Origin: Chloroflexales bacterium ZM16-3
Lineage (GTDB): Bacteria; Chloroflexota; Chloroflexia; Chloroflexales; Chloroflexaceae
Direction of reading: 5' to 3'
DNA: 38,817 nt
NCBI GenBank assembly: GCA_004138175.2
Contig: RYFE02000047.1
Location: 1-38,817, forward strand
In this document: piece by piece, positions 14,433 to 21,488 of the stretch
How positions within the stretch are numbered: position 1 is the first letter of the stretch
Layout of the letters: each line of letters begins with the position of its first letter
The notes under the pieces: generated by a model
What the model saw: the letters and a program-made list of their open reading frames with translations, nothing else
What the model was told of the DNA's origin: nothing
Database searches by the model: none
Made by a program: the position numbers and the translations under genes

Positions 14433-16370
14433 TTACGTCCTGGGGACTACTTGGCCGAGGGCCTCAGGGGGCCAGTGGAGCATCTGGCCGCGGCAGAGCT
14501 GCGCCATGGGCAGGGAGGCCACGTCGTAGCCCGCCAGCTCAAGCGGGCACTTGCCCCGGATGCGCTTCTGGGCGTCCGGCGTGAACGGGGTGAAGCGGTA
14601 GCACCATGCGAACACCGCCAGGTAGGTCTGCGCTGTCGTGATCGTGTCGAAGCCGCAGAAGGTCTGGTAGTGCTGGTCGAAGCGCCGGTTCACCAGCTCG
14701 GTCGTGTTGTTTGTCTTCGGGATGCGGTCGCGCTCGATGGCGTTGACCAGCTTGGGCCAGTGGCGCTCCAGGCTGGAGAAGAGCGCCTCCACCTCCGGCG
14801 TCGCCGCCACATAGGCGTTCCGCAAGGCCATCACCGTGTCGTAGCGCCGCTGGGCCGTCCGTTTCGTCTTGGCCTGGAAGATGGCATCCAGCTGGTTTTG
14901 GAGCTTCACCGCGTCGGGACGCTGCGTGCGATAGTGCGTCCCGTAGGCGTCGCGCAGCTGCCCATGCCAGGCTTGTAGGGCGTGGAAGATGCACTGGTGG
15001 TGAACCGCGCGTGGAAAGACCGCCGGGATGGCCCGGTCATAATCCGTGCAGAGGTCGGTCACGATGACCTGCGGTACGTAGCCCTTGGCCCGCAGCGCCA
15101 GCAGGAAGGCCCGCGCCGCGTCCGTGCCGCGCACGGGGTAGATTGCGACGTGCAGCAGGTCGTAGGTATACACGTCCACCGCCACATAGACGTACATCCA
15201 GTGGTGCTGCTTGCCCGCCGACTTGTCGTTGGTCGGCACCTTGACCCACTTCTCGTCCACGCCCACCACCCCGCTGCTGCGCACCACGCCGAACAGCGCG
15301 GCGACCGGCAGCAGCTGGCCGCCGAACTGGCTGACCCAGCGATAGGCGGTCGCGGTCGAGACCCCCAGCCCGGCAGCGACCCGGCGGGAGCTGCTGTGTC
15401 CCAGCGCGTAGGCCTGCAGCGCCTGAAGGTGAACCTCGGTGCGCCAGGGCGAGGAGGGCAACAGATCGGGCGGCAGGTTGGTGAAGCTGCCGTGTACGCA
15501 GGCCGTATTCTGGCAATAGTAGCGAACCACATCCACCGTCTGCGGCTGGCCCGCAGCATCGAGGTAGCGCTTGGCGCGCGGGGTACGGCTCTTACGCCGC
15601 ACCTGGCTGCTGCCGCAGTGCGGGCAGCGGATCGTCCCGTCATCGATGGTCTCCCAGTCGCCGCAGAGGATGTGCTGGAGGTGATAGCCCCAGGGCAGCG
15701 GGGTCTCCAGCGCCTGGCCCGCGCCGAGGCCCAACTCCGTGCGCAACGCCAGCAGGTCGGCCAGGCGGCTGCGCTCCTCGGGGGCGGGGCGCTCGCCACG
15801 GGCCAGCCGGGCCTGGAGCTGATCAATGAGCGCAAACAGCTGCGGCACCAGCCAGTCGTCCGTGGGGCGCAGGGTCTCGGCACTGAGCTGGAAGCGCTCG
15901 CGGAGCACGCCGCGGGCGATGAGCAGCCCGCTGTCCTGGCCAATCTGGGTGACCGCGTGCGCGCTCAGCGTGAGCCCCTCGGCCGCAGCGGCGGCCTGGA
16001 CCTCGGCCACCGACCACCACAGATGACGCGCCCAGAGCTGGATGAGCACCTGGCGCTGCGCATAGGGCAGGAGCGGGCCATCGTGGCGGCTCATCAGGCG
16101 CTGCCAGTCGCCGGCCTCGTGGTAGTCCTCCCAGCGGCTGAGCAGCTCCTGGAGGGTGCCGAACCAGCCCGCCAGCCAGGTCTGACAGAGCAACGGTCGT
16201 TTGGCGGGGTGGTGAACCAGGTGGATGCAGCGCAGGAAGAGCAGAAACATCCGTCGGTCAAATTCGTCGACGGGTGTGTGGCGGATGGCGAACTGGTCAC
16301 CGAGGATGACCTCGTAGGTGCCGTCGTCAAGGATGCGCCCCGTGGCGGTGGGCTTGGGCGAACGCGGCAC
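14433..16370 (-). CDS. DDE transposase of a large insertion sequence
   Basis: An intact 645-residue transposase. The N-terminal half is helical and includes a zinc-ribbon-like pair of motifs (CPHC near 249, YYCQNTAC near 286). An HTH follows (RRVAAGLGVSTATAYRWVSQ, about 329-348), then the RNase H-fold catalytic core: first Asp in VVGVDEKW (about 372), second in VIVTDLCTDYD, and a final Glu in PKTNNTTELVNRRFD. The family is uncertain; the motif layout recalls IS240/ISNCY-type DDE enzymes. It ends 60 bases from tRNA-His, and its upstream side runs directly into an ISKra4-like fragment. I could not identify clear terminal inverted repeats, so mobility of this copy is unproven. Confidence 0.85.
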   Translation of the reverse strand: MPRSPKPTATGRILDDGTYEVILGDQFAIRHTPVDEFDRRMFLLFLRCIHLVHHPAKRPLLCQTWLAGWFGTLQELLSRWEDYHEAGDWQRLMSRHDGPLLPYAQRQVLIQLWARHLWWSVAEVQAAAAAEGLTLSAHAVTQIGQDSGLLIARGVLRERFQLSAETLRPTDDWLVPQLFALIDQLQARLARGERPAPEERSRLADLLALRTELGLGAGQALETPLPWGYHLQHILCGDWETIDDGTIRCPHCGSSQVRRKSRTPRAKRYLDAAGQPQTVDVVRYYCQNTACVHGSFTNLPPDLLPSSPWRTEVHLQALQAYALGHSSSRRVAAGLGVSTATAYRWVSQFGGQLLPVAALFGVVRSSGVVGVDEKWVKVPTNDKSAGKQHHWMYVYVAVDVYTYDLLHVAIYPVRGTDAARAFLLALRAKGYVPQVIVTDLCTDYDRAIPAVFPRAVHHQCIFHALQAWHGQLRDAYGTHYRTQRPDAVKLQNQLDAIFQAKTKRTAQRRYDTVMALRNAYVAATPEVEALFSSLERHWPKLVNAIERDRIPKTNNTTELVNRRFDQHYQTFCGFDTITTAQTYLAVFAWCYRFTPFTPDAQKRIRGKCPLELAGYDVASLPMAQLCRGQMLHWPPEALGQVVPRT

Positions 16371-16414
16371 GGCGACGGCGGCGGCCAGGATGCTGCCGCT
16401 CGTAGGGAGAGGCG

Positions 16415-16666
16415 GTGACGGACGCCATCAGCTACTACACGACCCATCAGACACGCATGGCCTACCCGAGCTACCGCGCGCGCGGGCTCCAGATCGGCAG
16501 CGGCCCCGTGGAAAGCGCGTGCAAACAATTGGTCAGTGCCCGCTTGAAGTTGGCTGGGATGATCTGGGACGCGGACGGGGCCGAAGCGGTGGCGGTGGTG
16601 CGCGCCTGGCTGCGGATGGCTCAAATCCCTCAAGATCACTATCCTGGTCATGGATGTAGCGCTTGA
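16415..16666 (+). pseudogene. ISKra4-like transposase, C-terminal remnant
   Basis: About 80 codons matching the conserved C-terminus of ISKra4-type transposases: YRARGLQIGSGPVESACK followed by ARLKLAGMIWDADGAEAV and VRAWLR. A TAG lies just upstream (16403-16405), and the rest of the gene is missing. It abuts the IS200-like remnant near 16640. Confidence 0.65.
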
Positions 16667-16870
16667 TCAGATCGGCGGTGACATGATCCCTCGCAGAGCC
16701 AACGTAGAAGCCATCGGCCCAGAGTTTGCCACCCCAGTGCGTATGCCGAAGCTGCGTGTGGAACGGCCGAACAAACCACCACTAATAGCCCAGTTTGGCG
16801 GGCTCTCGCTGAAACGACAACCGTGGGCAATCCTCAATGATCAGCCATCCCTCCCACCGCAGGAGAGTGT
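16640..16870 (-). pseudogene. IS200/IS605-type TnpA remnant
   Basis: On the complement, one frame reads HTHWGGKLWADGFYVGSA, then DHVTADLIKRYIHDQ. This is the characteristic C-terminal part of Y1 (HUH) transposases, ending near 16640. Farther upstream, fragments such as LIIEDCP appear, with a stop codon between them. The gene is broken and lacks its front half. Confidence 0.6.
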
Positions 16871-17133
16871 TGCAGAATTGGGGGCGTGGGTGGCCCGGCG
16901 GACGTTGGGGGGCAGTTTTTTGTTGGGGTTGGGCGAGGGATTGCGCCGGGGTGCGCACGATTCGGGCGATTCAGTGGCCGATAGTGTGTCCAAATACCCC
17001 TGATTCGGGCCGCTTGGACATGGTTTCAGAGGGGCCGAGTTTACTTTACAGTTTGGCTCGGCCCGCAGACAAACAAACTCCTCGGTAGTATGGTTGGTGT
17101 ACCACCACAAACCATATCGCCAGGGAGGACCAC

Positions 17134-17632
17134 ATGGGTCAGACCCATCCTAGCACGCCCGCCGAGCGGGCACAATGCGCCGCCGCTATGTTGGCACATC
17201 CGCATGAGTACGGAGTCGTGATGCAGTTGAGCCGGGAGTATCAGGTTTCGCGCCCCACGCTCTATGCCTGGCGCGATCAGGCCCAGGCAGCGTTGCTGGC
17301 GGCGTTCACCCCTCCCGTCACGACGGAGGTTTCCTCCTCCGCCGACATGACCCCGCGCCAGGTGCTGACGCTCTGGATCACCCATGCCAGCGTGCGTGGC
17401 ATCCAACATGCCATGGCAGAGGTGCTGCGGCGTGGGGTGAGCCTGGAGACCATCACGACCATCCTGGCGGAGGCCGGCCAGCGCGCGCGAACCTGGATGC
17501 AGACCCATGTGCCCTCCAGCACCCGCGCGTTGGCCCTCGATGAGATCTACGCCAACGACCGGCGCGGGGCCTATCTCAACGTCGTCGATGTCCACAGTGG
17601 TGCGGTCTGGGCCAGCGAAGGCCCGTTGGCAT
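17134..17632 (+). pseudogene. Transposase N-terminal fragment
   Basis: Begins at ATG 17134 behind a good AGGGAGG ribosome binding site. The fragment has an HTH (MQLSREYQVSRPTLYAWRDQ, about residues 30-49) and the start of a DDE core (ALALDEIYANDRRGAYLNVV, first Asp at about 133). At about 17632 the sequence becomes the antisense of dinB, so the open frame to 18330 is artefactual. A small inverted repeat, TATGGTTGGTG/CCACAAACCATA (17088-17115), lies just upstream and may belong to the IS end or its promoter. Family not identified. Confidence 0.6.
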
Positions 17633-18716
17633 CCCATAGGCTGAGCTGGCGCGGCGGAGTGCCCAGCCCGCTCACCCCCACGCCAATCAGGCGCACCGGC
17701 TGGCCGCGGCTCCAGATCTGGCCGAATAGCCGCAGGGCCGCATTGATGATCGTCTCAGCCTCGTCGGTCGGCTGGCGTAGGGTGAGCTGGCGGGTCGGCG
17801 TGGTGAAGTCCGGCCAGCGGATCTTGATCTTCACCGTCGTGCCCATCAGCTCCTTGCGGCGCAACTTCGTCGCCACCTCCGTCGCCTGGGCGCGGATCGT
17901 GCGCTCCAGGCTGGCTCGGTCGACCACATCGTGCGCAAACGTGGTCTCTTGGGAGATCGACTTGGTGGCCCGCTCGGTGACGATCGGGCGCGTGTCGATG
18001 CCGCGGGCGTGGCGAGTCAAGTCCTCGCCGTGCTGGCCGAAGCGGCGGGCCAGGTCGTCGGCGGGCCAGACCGCCAGGTCGCCGATGGTCAGGATGCCCA
18101 TCCCCGCCAGCTTCTCGGCAGTCTTCGGGCCAACGCCCCACAGCGCATCGGCGGGCAGCGGCGCGAGGAAGGCAGCCTCCTCGCCCGGCGGCACCACGCA
18201 GATCGCGTGTGGCAGCGCGCCGCTGCGGGCCATGCCCTTGCCGACATCGGTGGCGATCTTCGCGACCAGCTTGTTGGTCGCCACCCCAACCGAGCAGGAG
18301 AGGCCCAGCGCAGCGCGGACGCTGGCTTGAAGCCGGGCGGCGATCAGCGCGCCGGGCTCGCCGAGGGTGCTCACGTCGAGAAACGCCTCGTCGATGGAGA
18401 TCTGCTCAACCAGCGGCGTGAGGTCGTGCAGCTGCGCCATCACCGCCTGGGAGGCGGCGCGATAGGCCGGGAAGTCCGGCCGCACGGTGATCAGCGCGGG
18501 ACACAGCCGCACCGCATGGGCCATCGGCATCGCCGAGCGCACGCCGAAGGCGCGGGCGGCGTACGATGCCGAGGCCACGACTCCTCGGCCCTCCGGCGAG
18601 CCGCCCACCGCGAAGGGCGTCCCTTTCAGCGTCGGGTCGCGCTGCTCCTCGACCGCGCAGAAGAACTGATCCAAGTCTACATGAATAATGGTTCGATCAG
18701 ACACAGCAACGGCCAT
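17571..18716 (-). CDS. dinB: DNA polymerase IV with replaced C-terminus
   Basis: Y-family translesion polymerase. From the chosen start the palm motifs are clear: HVDLDQFFCAVE near residue 10, YAARAFGVRSAMP, and the catalytic ISIDEAFLDVS near residue 105. Thumb helix-hairpin-helix sequence follows (LWGVGPKTAEKLAGMGI), then the little-finger domain ending with GTPPRQLSLWD. Normal DinB continues for some tens of residues, but here the frame runs at about 17632 into the transposase fragment and stops at 17571. Start ATG 18716 is preferred because GGAG lies about eight bases upstream and homology begins there; ATGs at 18740 and 18764 are in frame. The catalytic part is complete, so activity may survive, but the natural C-terminal tail is lost. 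Confidence 0.85.
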   Translation of the reverse strand: MAVAVSDRTIIHVDLDQFFCAVEEQRDPTLKGTPFAVGGSPEGRGVVASASYAARAFGVRSAMPMAHAVRLCPALITVRPDFPAYRAASQAVMAQLHDLTPLVEQISIDEAFLDVSTLGEPGALIAARLQASVRAALGLSCSVGVATNKLVAKIATDVGKGMARSGALPHAICVVPPGEEAAFLAPLPADALWGVGPKTAEKLAGMGILTIGDLAVWPADDLARRFGQHGEDLTRHARGIDTRPIVTERATKSISQETTFAHDVVDRASLERTIRAQATEVATKLRRKELMGTTVKIKIRWPDFTTPTRQLTLRQPTDEAETIINAALRLFGQIWSRGQPVRLIGVGVSGLGTPPRQLSLWDANGPSLAQTAPLWTSTTLR

Positions 18717-18879
18717 CGCGACAGCTCCGGTACGTGGCATCTCGACCGAGAAATCATAGCACACGGCGGACGTCAGCGACCTGCCAGCTCAATATCATCG
18801 CAGTGAGCGAGGCAAGCATACTACGGTATGAGGCACCACCGGTATCTCGATCCGAAGTCGACAGGAACCAACGCCCAAC

Positions 18880-19211
18880 GCCACAAGCGGCGTCGATCCG
18901 CTCCGCGGAAGCGCGGCAGGAAGGCGAACCCGAGGTCGAAGTGGGAGAGGAAGCCACGCTGGATCAGCCCGCACAGGCCAATTGCCTGGCCGCCAGTCTT
19001 CCGTTCGGTCAGATACAGGCCGGAAGCCATACTCGGCGTAGCTGCGCATCGGCCCGTCCTGGATGTAGGCGACCGCTTGCTCCTCGTCGCGAACCCCACG
19101 GTCGCCGATATAGCGCAGTCAATCGGGGTCGTTGAGCAGCGCGACGATGAACGGCGCGTCGTCGATCGCAAGGTGCCGCAGGCGCAGGCGGTCCGTTTCG
19201 AGCACGACCAT
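18880..19211 (-). pseudogene. GNAT (RimJ/RimL-type) acetyltransferase, broken
   Basis: On the complement from ATG 19211 the sequence reads LETDRLRLRHLAIDDAPFIV, a typical RimJ/RimL start. An in-frame TGA (19121-19119) interrupts it, and it continues with LRYIGDRGVRDEEQAVAYI. After a frameshift near 19030 it resumes as GQAIGLCGLIQRG and FDLGFAFLPRFRG, the acetyl-CoA binding region. The distal part past about 18880 is unrecognisable. Confidence 0.7.
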
Positions 19212-19333
19212 GAGCGCTCATCTCCCTTCTCGTCGCCCACAGCAGGCTGCTCAGAAGCGTAGCATACCACGACCGCCTCTGCAGTGGGCCCGGATCGGGT
19301 CAGCCGGGCTGTGCAGCGCGGTGTCCATCATCG

Positions 19334-20035
19334 TCAGAGCGTGACGATCTCCCCGCTGCCAAAGCGTACGCGTCGCCCATCGCGGCGCAGCTCGATGCCG
19401 GCCCGGCCCTGCACCTGCCATCCGACGTCCACCTGCACCAGCGCGGTCTCCTCATCGATACCGACCACCGTCAGCTCTTCTGGCAGGCCACGCAGGGCCA
19501 GCCCACGCAGCAGGCCGGGCAGTGCGTCGTAGTGGGGCAGCACCAGCACGCCAGGCACCATGCCGAGGGCCGGCCGGGTGGCCAGCGGCCAGCCCAGCCG
19601 TGGGGCGACCAGCGCCGCGCCGAGCGCCATCGCCCCGGCGCTGCAGCCAACAATTACCCCGCCGCCAGCGTACACCGCCAGGATGGCCGCCCAGGCCGGC
19701 GTCTCGCGCAGCGTGTCGAGCAGGAAGCCCGGCTTGCCGCCCGAGAGGTAGACCAGCCCGGCCGCCGCGATTCGCTGCGCCACCGCTGGGTCGTCGGCCC
19801 GCGCGCCCGCCCCGATCGGGATGACATCGACGCTGGCCCCGAGCGCGGCGAAGTGGGCCTGGCCTAGCGCCGCCCAGCGCGCCACAACCGCCGGGCCGTC
19901 GGGAACGGCGGCGGTCGGGATGACGGCGATGTGCGGGCGGCCGCCGCGGGCGATCCGTCCGAGCAGCTCCGCATCGATCGCCCGCATCCCCGTCAGAAAC
20001 TCGCCCGACCCGACCAGGGCCAGCGTCCCCGTCAT
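19334..20035 (-). CDS. S51-family peptidase (cyanophycinase/dipeptidase E-like)
   Basis: A 233-residue protein with the S51/class I glutamine amidotransferase-like fold. The nucleophile elbow is GCSAGAMALG (Ser near residue 130), preceded by LVYLSGGKPGFLLD, the oxyanion/Gly-rich segment of cyanophycinase-like enzymes. HYDALPG and a later IDEETAL contribute the usual His and Glu. A cytoplasmic peptidase releasing Asp- or beta-Asp-containing dipeptides is the family role; the substrate here is unknown. ATG 20035 is chosen because GGAG is six bases upstream; ATG 20047 is also in frame. It follows the truncated NADAR gene by about 15 bases in the same direction. Confidence 0.75.
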   Translation of the reverse strand: MTGTLALVGSGEFLTGMRAIDAELLGRIARGGRPHIAVIPTAAVPDGPAVVARWAALGQAHFAALGASVDVIPIGAGARADDPAVAQRIAAAGLVYLSGGKPGFLLDTLRETPAWAAILAVYAGGGVIVGCSAGAMALGAALVAPRLGWPLATRPALGMVPGVLVLPHYDALPGLLRGLALRGLPEELTVVGIDEETALVQVDVGWQVQGRAGIELRRDGRRVRFGSGEIVTL

Positions 20036-20049
20036 TGCGTTCTCCATCG

Positions 20050-20409
20050 TTATGCAGGGCGCCGCAGCGCATCGCGCAGCCGCATCAGCAGGATGCCGAG
20101 CATGTTCCGGCCGTGGCCATCGCCGCCATCGGCCCAGTAGGCGTCGTTGGTCGTATGCTCGATCAGTGTCGCGTCGCCGGTCGCCAGCAGCGCCTCGCGC
20201 AGCTCAGCGTGCTGGGTGAACTTGGCCTGCAGCGCAGTGTACATCATGTCGTCCTTGACCTGCTCCCAGTCGAGGCGTAGCGGGAACTCCCGGCTCCGCC
20301 CGAGCGCGGCCGCCTCCATCGGCGAGGCCGCAGCGCAGATGCGCGCCTGGATCGCCGGGTCAGGGAACTTCTGGGCCTGGAAGTAGTGCTCGCTGGTCGG
20401 CCAGGTCAC
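20050..20409 (-). pseudogene. NADAR-domain protein lacking its N-terminus
   Basis: NADAR (YbiA-like) proteins act on ADP-ribose/riboflavin-pathway intermediates. The stretch TWPTSEHYFQAQKF is the diagnostic motif, and NDAYWADGGDGHGRNMLG is the second conserved block. Normal members carry about 35 more residues before this motif. Here homology (DGV-TWPTSE) stops at about 20415, where an IS1634-like transposase fragment begins, and a stop codon lies just upstream. GTG 20409 could start a 119-residue product, but the missing front strand makes function doubtful. Confidence 0.65.
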
Positions 20410-20423
20410 CCCGTCAATGCTGA

Positions 20424-21344
20424 GTCGTCAGCGCCGAGGCGTGGGAAACCAGTGTCGAACTGACGCATGCGCTGGGAGACCAGTCGGTCACCTGGACGGA
20501 GCGCCGCATCGTGGTGCGCTCGCCAGCCTGGAAAGCGGCGCAATGCCGCGCGCTCGAACGGCGGCTGGCGCAGGCCGAGGCCGATCTGGCCGAACTGCTG
20601 GTTTCCCGGCGGGGCAAGGTGCGCCCGACGACACCGGACGAGGCGGCGGTCGCCGTGACCCGCATCCTGGAGCGGCAGGACGTGGCGGGGCTGCTGGATG
20701 TGACGGTGCAGGCTGCGGCGCAGACCCGCCACATCCGAGCCTATCGCGGGCAACCGGCACGTGCGGAGACCACCTACACGCTGAGTCTGACCACGACTCG
20801 GGTGGACGCGGCCATCGCGGCGGTGGAGGCTCGGCTGGGCTGGCGGGTCTACGCCACCAACCAGCCTGCCGAGGTCAACAGCCTGACTCAGGTCGTGCTG
20901 GCCTACCGCGACCAATACCTGGTGGAGCACCCGATCGGGCGGCTGAAAGGGGCACCGCTGTCGCTGAGCCCCGTCTACCTGAGCCGTGACGCGCACGTGA
21001 CCGGGCTGGTGCGCCTGCTGACCATCGCGGTGCGCGTACTGAGCCTGCTGGAGTACGGCATCCGCCAGAGTCTGGCCCAGGAGCCGCAGGCCGAACCGCT
21101 CAAAGGGCTGTATGCTGGCCAGCCGAGCCATGGCAGCCGTCGCCCCACCGCCGAGCGTGTGCTGGAGGCATTCGAGAACCTGACGCTGACCGTGGTCACG
21201 CTGCCAAACCAGATCATCCGCCATCTGACCCCGCTGTCGAACCTCCAGCAGCGGCTGCTGGCACTGGCTGGCCTGGAGGTTTCCTGCTATACACGTCTGG
21301 TTGAGCATTTGTCCGAACCACCTAGAGAAATAAGCGAACGGTAA
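20424..21344 (+). pseudogene. IS1634-like transposase, C-terminal fragment
   Basis: Open from just after a TGA (20421-20423). It begins within the catalytic domain (WTERRIVVRSPAWKAAQ) and continues through RLGWRVYATN, the QVVLAYRDQYLVEHPIGRLK block and the C-terminal helical region (LLTIAVRVLSLLEYGIR), as in IS1634/IS4-group transposases. The first two thirds are missing, and the left junction coincides with the truncated NADAR gene. The stop at 21344 is followed by TAGGTGAACCATCCC (21349-21363), perhaps part of the IS end. Confidence 0.7.
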
Positions 21345-21348
21345 GGGG

Positions 21349-21363
21349 TAGGTGAACCATCCC
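21349..21363. repeat. 15-nt sequence repeated inverted at 26215-26229
   Basis: TAGGTGAACCATCCC occurs here and as its exact reverse complement at 26215-26229, in front of the acetoacetyl-CoA synthetase gene. It sits five bases after the IS1634-like gene end, so it may be a terminal repeat remnant. Confidence 0.5.
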
Positions 21364-21475
21364 CAGATTTCACTTTTCGCGCGGAATGCGGCAGATTTCG
21401 CGCGGAGTCTGGAGGAATAGTCGGCCAGCAATCGACGACTTTGCGCTAACCCAACCCCCAAACCCCAACCCCTGG

Positions 21476-21481
21476 TACAAT
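21476..21481 (+). promoter_or_regulatory. -10 box giving a possibly leaderless mRNA
   Basis: TACAAT lies only seven bases before ATG 21489, and no Shine-Dalgarno sequence precedes that ATG. Transcription would start at or next to the start codon. No good -35 box is at the usual distance. The intergenic stretch 21364-21475 holds nothing else recognisable. Confidence 0.4.
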
Positions 21482-21488
21482 ACAAAGC

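Noticed and set aside
14982-16418. Long open frame opposite the DDE transposase
   Set aside because: A shadow of the transposase; Arg/Ala/Gln-rich with no recognisable domain.
14400-16420. Terminal inverted repeats of the intact IS
   Set aside because: I compared both flanks of the transposase gene and found no convincing matching ends by eye.
17633-18330. C-terminal part of the transposase starting at 17134
   Set aside because: This stretch is the exact antisense of dinB; the open frame is accidental.
17134-21344. One transposase gene split by insertion of the dinB-NADAR segment
   Set aside because: The N-terminal fragment (HTH plus a different DDE start) does not look like the front of an IS1634-type protein, so the two fragments appear to be from different families.
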